64,000 nt of DNA from Rhodococcus sp. ARC_M5. Its GTDB lineage: Bacteria; Actinomycetota; Actinomycetes; Mycobacteriales; Mycobacteriaceae. Shown here piece after piece: positions 52,312 to 61,400 of the stretch. The stretch covers positions 62,001-126,000 of the forward strand of contig NZ_JALGQE010000005.1 of NCBI RefSeq assembly GCF_022810405.1, written 5' to 3'. Below the pieces are notes generated by a model. That model made no database searches. It was not told where the DNA came from and saw only the letters and a list, made by a program, of their open reading frames with translations. Within the stretch, counting starts at the first letter, position 1. Each line of letters begins with the position of its first letter. Position numbers and translations under genes: made by a program.

Positions 52312-52875
52312 ATGAGCGATCGCCACGACGTGGTGCCGATACTCGCAGGGGTGTTCCGCGACCACGGATTCGACGGGTCGTCCCTCTCGGTCATCAGCAA
52401 ACAGACCGGCCTGGGGAAAGGCAGTCTCTATCACTACTTTCCGCGAGGAAAGCAGGAGATGGCGGAGGCCGTCCTCGACGACGTGGAGCAGTGGTTCCAG
52501 CACCACGTGTTCGAGCCGTTGCGACTCGGCACCGACGCTGCGTCGACCACCCACGAGATGTTCGAGCAGACCGCGCGATATTTCCGGTCGAACCGCCTGG
52601 TGTGCCTGTTCGGGGCGTTCACTCTCGGACTCGAACGCGCGGTCTTCTCGGGCCGTGTCGCTGCCCATTTCACTCACTGGATCGAGGCACTCACCCCGGT
52701 GCTGCGACGGATGGGCCACGGAGACTCCGCAGTCGAACTGGCCGAGGAGATCGTGGCCGGCATTCAGGGCGCGCTGGTGCTCTCGCGCGCATCGGGCGAT
52801 GTGGAGAGGTTCGATCGACTGTTGGCGCGTCTGGAAGCCTCGGCCGCACGCATTCCCGCAGGAGTGCTCCAGTGA
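52312..52875 (+). CDS. TetR-family transcriptional regulator
   Basis: A 187-residue protein with the N-terminal DNA-binding domain (VFRDHGFDGSSLSVISKQTGLGKGSLYHYFPRGKQEM, residues 13-50) and a helical ligand domain of the LmrA/YxaF-like C-terminal type. The ATG at 52312 lies just after the palindromic operator. The stop overlaps the GTG of the ABC1 kinase gene (GTGA), so it forms a two-gene operon and probably regulates itself and the kinase. Confidence 0.9.
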   Translation: MSDRHDVVPILAGVFRDHGFDGSSLSVISKQTGLGKGSLYHYFPRGKQEMAEAVLDDVEQWFQHHVFEPLRLGTDAASTTHEMFEQTARYFRSNRLVCLFGAFTLGLERAVFSGRVAAHFTHWIEALTPVLRRMGHGDSAVELAEEIVAGIQGALVLSRASGDVERFDRLLARLEASAARIPAGVLQ

Positions 52876-54212
52876 CCCCGACGCCGGCACCGGAGCTGAG
52901 GAAATTCGGGATACGAGAACTGTTGCGGCTGATCGTCATCGGCTCGGTACTGACGTTCTTCCAGTTCGTCGCGATCGGGCGCTGGATTCGTGCCCCTCGG
53001 CGCGGCTGGCCGCTGCAAGCCTCGGAAGCCGTCGTCGACGCGTTCTTCGTTCTCGGTCCCACCTTCGTCAAGGTCGGACAGTTGATGGGGTCCTCGCCCG
53101 GGTTGTTTCCCAAGGTCCTCGCCGATACCTGCCTCCGCTGCCTCGACGAGGTGCCACCGTTCCCCGGGTCGCAGGCGCGTGCGGTGATCGAGGCCGATCT
53201 GGGCCGCGGAATCGACGACCTGTTCTCCTCGTTCGACGACGTGCCGCTCTCGTCCGCCTCGGTCGCTCAGGTGCACCTGTGCGTGCGCCGCGACAACGGG
53301 CGTGAAGTGGTCATGAAGGTGCAGCGGCGGGGCATCTACCACCGCATGAAGATCGACCTGCGAATTGCTTACCTCATCGCGCGCGGCCTCGAGAAGTTCA
53401 TTCCGTTCTTCGCCACGGCCAACGCGTCGGCCATCATCGTCGACCTGCATGCGGCCACGTTCGCCGAGCTGGACAGCGCCGTGGAAGCCAAGCGGCAGGA
53501 CAGCTTTCGTGCGGCCATCGGTGCGTTCGACGACAACGCCCACGTCACGGCGCCCGAAGTGTTTCTCGACTACTGCGGCGGACGGGTCATCTGCATGGAA
53601 CGCATGCACGGCTCCCCACTAGACCGCTACGAACCAGGAGAGCAGTCCGAGCTCATCGTCCGCCGTGCAGCCAAGGTGTGGATGGAAGCGCTTGTGCTGC
53701 ACGGCCTCTTCCACGGTGATGTGCATGCGGGCAACGTGTGGGTCCTCGACGACGGCCGGGTGGCGTTCCTCGACTTCGGCGTCATGGGCGAAGTGGACGA
53801 GCAGTGGCGCGCTCTGCTGCTCGACCTGTTCCACGCCACCGTGATCGACGGCGACTTCACTCGACTCGCCGGCACCGTCAAGCGGCTGGGAATCGTTGCT
53901 CCGCAGATGGGTTCGGATGCCGAGGTCGGCGCGATCCTGCAGTCGGTGTTCGCTCCGATGCTCTCGGCGACCCTCGCGCACTTCAGTCTGGCGGACTTCA
54001 TTCGGGCGCTGGTGAGTATGGGCAAGCAGTACAAGACGTCGAGTCCCGAGGAATTGATCCTGGTGGCAAAACAACTCGGCTACTTCGAGAGATACGCCAT
54101 CGAGCTCGCGCCCGACTGGGCGCTCGGCACCGACCCGTTCGTGTTCAAGAACGTCTTCCCCGCCGAGATCGCGGCCCTGGCCGAGGCGCGAGGCGTCGAG
54201 CTACCGGAGTGA
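52872..54212 (+). CDS. ABC1/AarF/UbiB-family atypical kinase
   Basis: A 446-residue protein with an N-terminal hydrophobic helix (about 15-35), the family's KxGQ motif (FVKVGQLMGSSPGLFP), Ala-rich nucleotide loop SSASVAQVH, ATP Lys in VMKVQRRG, catalytic HGDVHAGNVWV and metal motif LDFGVMGE. UbiB-type proteins support prenylquinone or lipid metabolism as ATPases rather than protein kinases. It starts at GTG 52872 within the TetR stop. A hairpin overlaps its last codons. Confidence 0.92.
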   Translation: MTPTPAPELRKFGIRELLRLIVIGSVLTFFQFVAIGRWIRAPRRGWPLQASEAVVDAFFVLGPTFVKVGQLMGSSPGLFPKVLADTCLRCLDEVPPFPGSQARAVIEADLGRGIDDLFSSFDDVPLSSASVAQVHLCVRRDNGREVVMKVQRRGIYHRMKIDLRIAYLIARGLEKFIPFFATANASAIIVDLHAATFAELDSAVEAKRQDSFRAAIGAFDDNAHVTAPEVFLDYCGGRVICMERMHGSPLDRYEPGEQSELIVRRAAKVWMEALVLHGLFHGDVHAGNVWVLDDGRVAFLDFGVMGEVDEQWRALLLDLFHATVIDGDFTRLAGTVKRLGIVAPQMGSDAEVGAILQSVFAPMLSATLAHFSLADFIRALVSMGKQYKTSSPEELILVAKQLGYFERYAIELAPDWALGTDPFVFKNVFPAEIAALAEARGVELPE

Positions 54213-54228
54213 GGCGGTAGCTCGACGC
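54193..54228. terminator. 14-bp stem hairpin overlapping the ABC1 stop codon
   Basis: GCGTCGAGCTACCG (54193-54206) pairs perfectly with CGGTAGCTCGACGC (54215-54228), with an 8-base loop. The TGA stop (54210-54212) is inside the loop. It lies between the convergent ABC1 kinase and quinone reductase genes (stop at 54233) and can serve both. Confidence 0.72.
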
Positions 54229-54232
54229 ACTA

Positions 54233-55210
54233 TCAGCGAGTGAAGTCGAGCACCACTTTGCCTGCGGCAGTGCGGTTCTCCAGTGAGGCGATGGCCGTGG
54301 CGGCCTCGGCGGCCGGGAACACCGACGGCTCGGGAGCCACGAGCGATCCGTCGGCGAGCAGCGGTTCGATCTCGGCCCACTGGGTAGCGAGGTAGCCCGG
54401 ACGCGTCATCCACCATGCGCCCCAGCCGACACCGATGACGTCGACGTTGTTGAGCAGCAATCGGTTGACCTTGACGGTCGGGATCTCGCCACCGGTGAAG
54501 CCCAGCACCAGGATTCGGCCCGAGGGCGCGAGTGAGCGGATGCTGTCGGTGAACCGGTCACCGCCCACCGGATCGACGACGACGTCGACGCCACGGCCGC
54601 CGGTCAGTTCCTTCACCGCGTCCTTCCATCCGTCGACGAGCACCACATCGGTGGCTCCTGCAGAGCGAGCGATATCGGCCTTGGCCTCCGAGCTCACCAC
54701 TGCGATCACGCGAGATGCCCCGAGCACCGGAGCCATTCGCAGCGCAGAGGTTCCGATGCCTCCGGCTGCTCCGTGCACCAGAACCGTCTCGCCCGGCGCC
54801 AACCGGCCACGTTCCCGGAGCGCGAAGTGCACCGTCAGATCGTTGAACAGCAATCCCGCCCCCGCGGACAGGGATACCGACTCGGGCAGCGCGAAGACCG
54901 TGTCGGGTGAGACGACGGCGACCTCGGCCATACCGTCGCTCAGTCCCGTCAGCGCGGCGACTCGATCCCCGGCCGAGAAACCGGACTCCGGCGGTGCCGA
55001 CCGAACGATGCCGGCGATCTCGCTACCGGGGACGAACGGCAGTTCGGGCTTGTACTGGTACAGACCGCGGGTGAGCAGAGCGTCGGGAAACGCGACGCCG
55101 GCGGCATGGACCTCGATGACCACCGAACCGTCACGCGGGGCAGGCTCGTCGATGTCCACCACGCTCACCGAGTCGGGTCCGTCGAGGCTGGAGATCTGTA
55201 CCGCGCGCAT
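54233..55210 (-). CDS. NADPH:quinone oxidoreductase (zeta-crystallin-like, MDR family)
   Basis: A 325-residue medium-chain dehydrogenase without zinc ligands. The N-terminal GroES-like domain has GVAFPDALLTRGLYQYKPELPFVPGSEIAGIV. The Rossmann domain has VLVHGAAGGIGTSALRMA and VVDPVGGDRF. It transfers electrons from NADPH to quinones or enones. The ATG at 55210 follows AGAGGACA. No operon partner is visible. Confidence 0.9.
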   Translation of the reverse strand: MRAVQISSLDGPDSVSVVDIDEPAPRDGSVVIEVHAAGVAFPDALLTRGLYQYKPELPFVPGSEIAGIVRSAPPESGFSAGDRVAALTGLSDGMAEVAVVSPDTVFALPESVSLSAGAGLLFNDLTVHFALRERGRLAPGETVLVHGAAGGIGTSALRMAPVLGASRVIAVVSSEAKADIARSAGATDVVLVDGWKDAVKELTGGRGVDVVVDPVGGDRFTDSIRSLAPSGRILVLGFTGGEIPTVKVNRLLLNNVDVIGVGWGAWWMTRPGYLATQWAEIEPLLADGSLVAPEPSVFPAAEAATAIASLENRTAAGKVVLDFTR

Positions 55211-55302
55211 GAGTTGTCCTCTCGGTCGGGATCGTTCCCTGCACGCCACCGTACAAAACTGCGGAACTTCCCGTCGCTACCGGCACGCACACCTGCACTA
55301 CC

Positions 55303-55331
55303 GGGTCGTTCCGCGGGCTCCACTCCTGGCG
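55303..55331. repeat. Dispersed intergenic repeat, copy 3
   Basis: GGGTCGTTCCGCGGGCTCC then ACTCCTGGCG matches the core of the repeat at 52202-52272, with a CTGG end instead of CCCG. It is in the gap between the quinone reductase and the dienelactone hydrolase, close to the latter's start. Confidence 0.65.
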
Positions 55332-55349
55332 GTGTGCTCCAATCGACGG

Positions 55350-56036
55350 ATGAACACCACTCCCCTCACCGTCGTTCGGCCCGACGGCACCGCCCGCGGC
55401 GGCGTCATCGTCATCCAGGAGGCCTTCGGCGTCACGGACCACATCGTCGACGTCTGCAATCGAGTCGCCGCTGCCGGTTGGGTCGCCGTCGCTCCACATC
55501 TGTTCCATCGGCAGGACGGCGTCGCTGTCCTCGACTACTCGGACATGGATTCGGCGATGGCAGCGATCGGGGCGCTGAAGGCGGACGAAGTCGACTCCGA
55601 CGTGGACGCGGCGGCGAGTGCTCTCGCCGAACTCGGGTTCGAGCCCTCGTCGATCGCCATCGTCGGCTTCTGCATGGGCGGCACCGTGGCCTTCCATACC
55701 GCTGTTCGACGCCCCCTCGGTGCGGCAGCGACATTCTACGGCGGCGGAATCACGAAGGGCCGCTTCGGCTATCCCGCAATGGCCTCGGTGGGCGATGCCC
55801 TCCAGACCCCATGGCACGGATTTTTCGGCGACCTGGACGAGGGCATCCCGTTCCAGGACGTCGAGACGCTGCGCGAGGTCACCGCAACGGCCCCGGTAGC
55901 CACCGAGATCACCCGTTACGCCCACGGCAAGCACGGTTTCCACTGCGACGACCGCCCCGCTGTGTTCGACGCCGACGCCGCGGCCGATGCCTGGGACAAG
56001 ACTCTCGAGTGGTTCGACGCCCATGTCGCACGCTGA
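55350..56036 (+). CDS. Dienelactone hydrolase family protein
   Basis: A 228-residue alpha/beta hydrolase with a Cys nucleophile (GFCMGG, near residue 109), Asp region FFGDLDEGIP and His in HGKHGFHC, plus the N-terminal IVIQEAFGVTDHIVDVCNR with Glu that gates DLH cysteine. It hydrolyses lactones or related esters, often in aromatic degradation. The ATG is at 55350. The next gene begins 14 bases before its stop, so the two are coupled. Confidence 0.9.
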   Translation: MNTTPLTVVRPDGTARGGVIVIQEAFGVTDHIVDVCNRVAAAGWVAVAPHLFHRQDGVAVLDYSDMDSAMAAIGALKADEVDSDVDAAASALAELGFEPSSIAIVGFCMGGTVAFHTAVRRPLGAAATFYGGGITKGRFGYPAMASVGDALQTPWHGFFGDLDEGIPFQDVETLREVTATAPVATEITRYAHGKHGFHCDDRPAVFDADAAADAWDKTLEWFDAHVAR

Positions 56037-56931
56037 ACAACCGCGCTCCGACGCCGAACTCGCCGAGGAGACCGACCGAATCGTCGCGTTCTGGACCGAG
56101 CTGTCGTTGCCCGGTCTGTTCGACGTCCACACGCACTTCATGCCGAAGAACGTGATGGACAAGGTGTGGAGCTATTTCGACAGCGCCGGTCCGCTGACCG
56201 GCAGCGTGTGGCCGATCTCCTATCGGTACGCCGAAGACCGACGGCTGCAGGTCATTCGAGGATTCGGGGTACGGAAGTTCACCTCGATGATCTACCCGCA
56301 CAAGCCGTCGATGGCCGCGTGGCTCAACTCGTGGGGTGCCGACTTCGCGGCCCGAACCCCCGACTGCCTGCAGACCGCCACGTTCTACCCCGAGGACGGG
56401 GCCACCGAGTACGTCGAGCAGGCGTTGACGAACGGCGCTCGAATCTTCAAGTCGCACATTCAGGTCGGTAACTACGCACCGAACGATCCCCTGCTCGACG
56501 GCGTTTGGGGCGCGCTCTCGGACGCCGAGGTACCCGTGGTGATCCACTGTGGTTCCGGCCCGGCACCCGGCACCCACACCGGACCGGGGCCCATTGCCGA
56601 GCTGCTGCAACGGTTCCCGAGGCTGCCGTTGATCATCGCGCACATGGGTATGCCCGAGTACGTCGAGTTCCTCGACCTGGCCGATCGCTACGAGAACGTA
56701 CGCCTGGACACCACGATGGCGTTCACCGACTTCTCGGAGGCGGGGGCACCGTTTCCGAGACACGAACTCCCACGGCTGGTCGATCTGCAGAATCGGATTC
56801 TGTTCGGCAGCGACTTTCCCAACATCCCGTATCCGTACCTGGACGCTCTGCACGCAGTGCGCCGCCTGGACCTCGGCGACGACTGGGTTCGAGCCGTGTG
56901 CTGGGGCAACGGCGCTGCACTGTTCGGCTAG
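56023..56931 (+). CDS. Amidohydrolase family 2 protein (ACMSD-like TIM barrel)
   Basis: A 302-residue protein with the metal-binding motif FDVHTHFMP near residue 45, HIQVGNY, VVIHCGSGP, IIAHMGMPEY and the terminal Asp in LFGSDFPNIPY. This is the decarboxylase/hydrolase family of ACMSD and gamma-resorcylate decarboxylase. The substrate is unknown; a role with the co-translated dienelactone hydrolase (14-base overlap) in ring-fission metabolism is plausible. The stop TAG lies in a small palindrome with the stop of the convergent patatin gene. Confidence 0.88.
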   Translation: MSHAEQPRSDAELAEETDRIVAFWTELSLPGLFDVHTHFMPKNVMDKVWSYFDSAGPLTGSVWPISYRYAEDRRLQVIRGFGVRKFTSMIYPHKPSMAAWLNSWGADFAARTPDCLQTATFYPEDGATEYVEQALTNGARIFKSHIQVGNYAPNDPLLDGVWGALSDAEVPVVIHCGSGPAPGTHTGPGPIAELLQRFPRLPLIIAHMGMPEYVEFLDLADRYENVRLDTTMAFTDFSEAGAPFPRHELPRLVDLQNRILFGSDFPNIPYPYLDALHAVRRLDLGDDWVRAVCWGNGAALFG

Positions 56932-56940
56932 AGACGTTCT

Positions 56941-57786
56941 CTAGACCCAGAACTCGACGATGCGCTCGGCGATGGCATTGCCCTGCGCTCGTCCGGCTAC
57001 GGCCGCAGCCGCTCGGACGGCGATGTCGGTGGCATCGGGTCCGATTGCTGCCGTCGACTCGGCGTCGGGGGCAATCACTTCCACCTTCGAGCCACCCTTG
57101 ATCAACCGTTCTCGTTCGATTTCGAAGGGATCGTTCTCGAGGTCGAGCGCGCCGACCTTGAGAACCAGCACCTTCTCGAAACCGACTGCCAGATCGGCAT
57201 TTTCGCTGGCTCGGATACCGCCGTCGACGTAGCGGTGATCACCGATCGTCACCGGCGGCCACATGCCGGGGATGGCGCAGCTCGCAGCCACCGCGTCGAC
57301 CAGTTCGACCCCCGAGCCACGGTCGAGAACCCGATGCCGACCGGTCAGCGCGTCGACGGTGACGATCCTCAGATCGCGGTTGGGCCACGAGTGCGTCGGC
57401 AACCGTCGTCCGACGATGGCGCGGCGCTCGCGTTCGGTGATCGTCGATGCCGCCAGCGCCTCGGTACCGATGCGCCTGCGGGTGTCGAGAGCACTGCCGT
57501 CGGAGTTCTGTGCCGCCCGAGCCAACATGGTGACCAGTTCGTCGATGGTCGTCTCGGCATGCGGTTCGTCGTCCTGCTTCGCCTCGTCCGCTTGGCGCTC
57601 GAAGAACTCCGCAAGCGGGAGACCGCTCGAGATCTGCGCGGCCACCGAGGAGCCGGCCGACGTGCCCAGCAGCATCTCGGCGTCGGTGACGTCGGCTCCC
57701 GATTCGGCCAATCCCAGCAGGACGCCCGTCTGCCACGCAATACCTGCGACTCCGCCGCCGCCCAACACGAGTGCTCGCCTGGTCAT
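56941..57786 (-). CDS. Patatin-like phospholipase
   Basis: A 281-residue protein with the patatin signature: oxyanion glycine loop LVLGGGGVAGIAW, nucleophile GTSAGS near residue 43, and catalytic Asp in VDGGIRASENADLA (DGG). It hydrolyses acyl ester bonds in lipids by a Ser-Asp dyad. It follows the monoacylglycerol-lipase gene by 28 bases on the same strand, making a lipid-degrading pair. It has no signal peptide, so it is probably cytoplasmic or membrane-associated. Confidence 0.92.
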   Translation of the reverse strand: MTRRALVLGGGGVAGIAWQTGVLLGLAESGADVTDAEMLLGTSAGSSVAAQISSGLPLAEFFERQADEAKQDDEPHAETTIDELVTMLARAAQNSDGSALDTRRRIGTEALAASTITERERRAIVGRRLPTHSWPNRDLRIVTVDALTGRHRVLDRGSGVELVDAVAASCAIPGMWPPVTIGDHRYVDGGIRASENADLAVGFEKVLVLKVGALDLENDPFEIERERLIKGGSKVEVIAPDAESTAAIGPDATDIAVRAAAAVAGRAQGNAIAERIVEFWV

Positions 57787-57814
57787 GGTCGTACCCCTTC
57801 TTCGAAAAGATCCG

Positions 57815-58681
57815 TCAGGAACTTACAGCGCCGGTGTGTAGACGGGGACGCAACCAGTCGATGAGGTCGTCGAGTACACGCTCCTGCTCCGGTTCGTTGA
57901 ACACCTCGTGGAACAGCCCGTCGTACTTCTTCAGGGTGAGGTCGTCGGATCCGGCCAGGTCGGCGATCAGTTCGCTGCCGGAAACGTCGGCCAATCGGTC
58001 GGCAGTTCCGTGCTGGAGCAGCACCGGGATCCTCAACGACGGCAGACGGGCCGGAAAGGACTCGCCGGCGCCGAGCATCGCCGCGGCCAGGCCCGCCGAG
58101 ACACTGCCGTGGTAGCCCAAGGGATCGGCAACGTACGCGTCGACGACGTTCTTGTCCCGCGAGACGAGGTTGGGGTCGAGCTTCAGGACGGGAGCGCCCG
58201 GTACGAAGCGTCCGAGAATCTTGCCCACCGCCACGAGGGCTTTCGGTTGCCCGACGCTGGGGACCACTGCCGGGCCGGACAGCATCAGACCGTCGAGGTC
58301 GCCCTGATGGTCCAGGGCGTAGGACAGTGCGATGGCACCGCCCATGCTGTGTCCCAGAAGGAAGGTGCGGCTGCCGGGGTGCTCCTCCGCAGCGATGCCG
58401 AAGAGCGTGTGCAGGTCGTCGGTGAAGTCGGACCACTTCGCCAGCGTGACCCGCTTGCCGCCGGATCGTCCGTGCCCGCGGTGATCGGGCGCGTAGACGA
58501 CGAGACCGAGAGAGCCGAGCCGCTCGATCACGTGTCCGTACCGTCCGGCGTGCTCGGCCAGCCCGTGGGCCAGCACCAGGACGCCGGTCGGTGGTTTCTC
58601 GGCGGCGACGTCCGGGGTCCAGACGTCGTAGACGATACGAGTTCCGTGTACTCCGACGAACGCCGACTCGACATGCTGCAT
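57815..58681 (-). CDS. Monoacylglycerol lipase-like alpha/beta hydrolase
   Basis: A 288-residue hydrolase with LVLAHGLAEHAGRY (HG oxyanion), APDHRGHGRSGG, nucleophile GHSMGG, Asp region LLQHGTADRLAD and His in YDGLFHEVFNEPE. This set is diagnostic for the MGL family, including mycobacterial Rv0183. It releases fatty acid from monoacylglycerols. The ATG at 58681 is used; nine additional upstream codons are possible from a GTG. It is probably transcribed with the downstream patatin gene. Confidence 0.92.
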   Translation of the reverse strand: MQHVESAFVGVHGTRIVYDVWTPDVAAEKPPTGVLVLAHGLAEHAGRYGHVIERLGSLGLVVYAPDHRGHGRSGGKRVTLAKWSDFTDDLHTLFGIAAEEHPGSRTFLLGHSMGGAIALSYALDHQGDLDGLMLSGPAVVPSVGQPKALVAVGKILGRFVPGAPVLKLDPNLVSRDKNVVDAYVADPLGYHGSVSAGLAAAMLGAGESFPARLPSLRIPVLLQHGTADRLADVSGSELIADLAGSDDLTLKKYDGLFHEVFNEPEQERVLDDLIDWLRPRLHTGAVSS

Positions 58682-58848
58682 TCGGTCACCGTACAAGGAC
58701 CGCGACACCTGCGACGGCCCATCGCTCGAACCCCATAGATTCGTCTAGGTAACTATCCTCAGAGGCGTGGCGATGTACTTGTGACAGACCACCACCGCAC
58801 CCCCTCGTACCGCGTGGGCAGTCTCGAAGATCAGGAGTGAGTTCACGC

Positions 58849-60030
58849 ATGCTCGACAAGGACGCCCTACGGGCCTCCCCGACGTGGCGCGATCCCAAGC
58901 GTTATCTGTGGCCGCTGGGGTTGATCATTCCGTTGAGCCCGTTCCTGGCGTGGGGCTTGGTGACACTCCTCGGCCCCGGCGCATTCTGGACACTCGGTCT
59001 GATGATCATGGGCATCGCACTGCCACTGGTCGACAAGTTCGCCGGCGTCGATCGCAGCAACCCGCCCGAGGACGCTCTCGCAGCGCTCGACAAAGACAAG
59101 TACTACCGGTGGTGTGTCTATCTCTTCCTGCCGCTGCAGTACGCCGGTCTGGTGGCCGCGTGTTACCTGTGGGCACACGGCCCACTCGGCACACCGGAGA
59201 GGATCGGCCTGGCCGTCACCGTGGGCGTCGTCGGCGGCGTCGGTATCAACGCCGCGCACGAGCTGGGCCACAAGCGCGAGAACGTCGAGCGGTGGCTCTC
59301 CAAAGTCACCCTGGCGCAGACGCTGTACGGCCACTTCTACGTCGAACACAACCACGGCCACCATTTGCGCGTCGCCACCCCCGAGGATCCGGCATCGGCC
59401 AAATTCGGTGAATCGTTCTGGAAATTCCTGCCGCGCACGATGTTCCACGGCCTGCACTCGGCCTGGGATCTCGAATCCCGTCGACTCGCACGGTCGGGCT
59501 CGTCGCCGTGGACGCTGCGCAACAACCTCTTCAACGCGGCCGCGATGAGCATCGTTCTGTTCGGAGTACTGATCGCGCTGTTCGGGTGGATCGTGCTGCC
59601 GTACCTACTGATTCAGGCCGCCATCGCCATCGTTCTGTACGAGGCGGCGAACTACCTCGAGCACTACGGCCTGATGCGCACCACACGTCCGGACGGTCGC
59701 TACGCCAAGCCCTCGCACCGGGACAGCTGGAACAGCGATCACCTGTGGAGCAACCTGTTCCTGTACCACCTGCAACGCCACAGCGACCATCACGCGAATC
59801 CGGTGCGCCGCTACCAAGCACTTCGGACCGTCGACGAGTCCCCGCAACTCCCGGCCGGATACGCCGTGATGATCTTCTGCGCGATGGTGCCGCCGTTGTG
59901 GCGGAAGGTGATGGATCAGCGCCTCATGGACTTCTACGACGGTGACCCTGATCTCGTCAACGTCGACCGCACCGATCGCGCCGCGGTGCGTCGCCTCGAG
60001 AAGCTGAGCGGGGCGCGGGCGCAGACATAG
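58849..60030 (+). CDS. alkB: Alkane 1-monooxygenase (AlkB-type integral-membrane diiron hydroxylase)
   Basis: A 393-residue membrane protein with about six helices and all AlkB signatures: HELGHK (Hist-1), EHNHGHHLRVATPEDPAS (Hist-2), NYLEHYGL (HYG motif) and LQRHSDHHANP (Hist-3). It oxidises terminal methyl groups of alkanes or related chains with O2 and rubredoxin electrons. The ATG at 58849 has AGGAG (58833-58837) upstream; a GTG at 58837 is less likely. Unlike typical rhodococcal alkB operons, no rubredoxin, rubredoxin reductase or alkU regulator follows, so electrons must come from elsewhere. The next gene is convergent. Confidence 0.93.
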   Translation: MLDKDALRASPTWRDPKRYLWPLGLIIPLSPFLAWGLVTLLGPGAFWTLGLMIMGIALPLVDKFAGVDRSNPPEDALAALDKDKYYRWCVYLFLPLQYAGLVAACYLWAHGPLGTPERIGLAVTVGVVGGVGINAAHELGHKRENVERWLSKVTLAQTLYGHFYVEHNHGHHLRVATPEDPASAKFGESFWKFLPRTMFHGLHSAWDLESRRLARSGSSPWTLRNNLFNAAAMSIVLFGVLIALFGWIVLPYLLIQAAIAIVLYEAANYLEHYGLMRTTRPDGRYAKPSHRDSWNSDHLWSNLFLYHLQRHSDHHANPVRRYQALRTVDESPQLPAGYAVMIFCAMVPPLWRKVMDQRLMDFYDGDPDLVNVDRTDRAAVRRLEKLSGARAQT

Positions 60031-60040
60031 GGGCGACGCC

Positions 60041-61243
60041 TCAGACCGCGGCGGGCTCGTCGGTTTGCGCTCTCAGGTAGCGCCCGAAATGCGGCACCGT
60101 GAAGGCAATCGTGCCGCGCTCGGCCGAGTAGATCAGGCCCTTCTTGATCAGTCCGTCCCGGGCAGGTGACAGCGATGCCGGCTTGCGTTTGAGCTCGGTC
60201 GCCACGGCCGACGTGGGCACCGAGCCGTCGTCCACCGACAACTCGGCCATCGCGCGCATGTATTCGCGTTCGGCGGGCGTCGCGCGTTCGTAGCGCGATC
60301 CGAAGAATCCGACGGCCAGCTCTTCCTCTGCCGTCGGGGCAGCGACACGCACGTCCTCGGCTGAGATCGGGCTGTCGGCAGCGAGATCCCAGGTCGCCTT
60401 CCCGTACGCCTGAACGAAGTACGGGTAGCCGTCGGCGGCCGCGTACAGCGCGTCGAGGGCGTCGGGTGTGAATTCGACATCCTCGCGATCGGCCGGGGCG
60501 ATCAGGGCCAGGTCGGCCGCGGCTCGTTCGAGTCGGCCGATCCGGTGGTAGCTGAAGAGGCGCTCGGAGTAGCTCTTGGACGCCGACAGCACCGCGGGCA
60601 GGTGCGGCAGCCCCGCCCCGACGATGATCAGCGGCGCGGTGTCCTGACTGAGTTCGTGGCAGGCCGCACACAGCGCGGAGATGTCGGCTGGGCCCAGGTC
60701 CTGCATCTCGTCGATGAAGATGGCGATGCCCACGCCCACGTCACCGGCCAGCGCGGAGGCGTCGAGCAGCAGTTCGACGAGGTCGATCTCGATGTCGCCG
60801 GAGTCGGCGCGGCCGGTTTTCGCCGGGACGTCGATGCCCGGTTGCCACCGCTCCCGCATTCCCTTGTCGGCGGTGGAGCGCAGGGCGAAGGCCTTGAGCA
60901 CGCCGAGGAACTCGTCGACCCGTTCGGGATCGCGATGCGAGGCCGCGATGCCGCGGACCGCCATGTGCAGCGCGGACGACAGCGGTCGACGCAGTTCCTG
61001 GTCCGGCCGAGCCTCGATCTTGCCGGTGCCCCATCCGCGGGCGATGGCCGCGGATCGGAGTTGGTTGAGCAATACCGTCTTCCCGACGCCGCGCAGCCCG
61101 GTGAGAACGACGCTGCGTTCCGGTCGGCCGCGGGTGATGCGTTCGAGCACGACGTCGAAGGCGTCGAGCTGCTTCTTTCGACCTGCGAGCTCGGGTGGGC
61201 GCTGGCCGGCGCCGGGAGCGTAGGGGTTACGCACGGGGTCCAT
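60041..61243 (-). CDS. AAA-type ATPase with C-terminal winged-helix region
   Basis: A 400-residue STAND/ORC-like ATPase with Walker A LTGLRGVGKTVLLNQL (about residue 50), Walker B IAIFIDEMQDLG, sensor-type PLIIVGAGLPHLPAVL, and DGYPYFVQAYG, the usual lid motif. A C-terminal region follows (about 315-400; AEREYMRAMAELSVDDGSVPTSAVATELKR), resembling a winged helix. Such proteins resemble archaeal and actinobacterial AAA ATPases of unknown role. The ATG at 61243 is chosen as the first Met before the conserved core. No toxin, nuclease or transposition partner is adjacent. Confidence 0.85.
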   Translation of the reverse strand: MDPVRNPYAPGAGQRPPELAGRKKQLDAFDVVLERITRGRPERSVVLTGLRGVGKTVLLNQLRSAAIARGWGTGKIEARPDQELRRPLSSALHMAVRGIAASHRDPERVDEFLGVLKAFALRSTADKGMRERWQPGIDVPAKTGRADSGDIEIDLVELLLDASALAGDVGVGIAIFIDEMQDLGPADISALCAACHELSQDTAPLIIVGAGLPHLPAVLSASKSYSERLFSYHRIGRLERAAADLALIAPADREDVEFTPDALDALYAAADGYPYFVQAYGKATWDLAADSPISAEDVRVAAPTAEEELAVGFFGSRYERATPAEREYMRAMAELSVDDGSVPTSAVATELKRKPASLSPARDGLIKKGLIYSAERGTIAFTVPHFGRYLRAQTDEPAAV

Positions 61244-61358
61244 GGGGCCAAAGTTACAACGAATCGTGCGATATATGCGGACATCTAGTTCGTGTCCTAG
61301 AGATCTGTATTCGTTCGATACTTGCGGGACGGCCGAGGCCGGGGCTACTGTCGGCTCC

Positions 61359-61400
61359 GTGAAGCGCATTCTCGTAGTACGCCGCCGTAGCGGGGTCTGA
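61359..61400 (+). CDS. Branched-chain amino acid leader peptide (13 codons)
   Basis: GTG AAG CGC then ATT CTC GTA GTA encodes MKRILVVRRRSGV and stops at TGA 61398-61400. The consecutive Ile-Leu-Val-Val codons, with GTA being a rare Val codon in this GC-rich genome, are what an attenuation leader for branched-chain amino acids needs. There is no ribosome-binding site; a CTACTGT -10-like hexamer a few bases upstream suggests a leaderless transcript. It precedes a stand-alone LeuA regulatory-domain gene by 71 bases. Confidence 0.72.
   Translation: MKRILVVRRRSGV

Noticed and set aside
60041..61243. Defence or transposition ATPase
   Set aside because: No toxin, nuclease, transposase or repeat partner lies next to it; only the ATPase itself can be supported.
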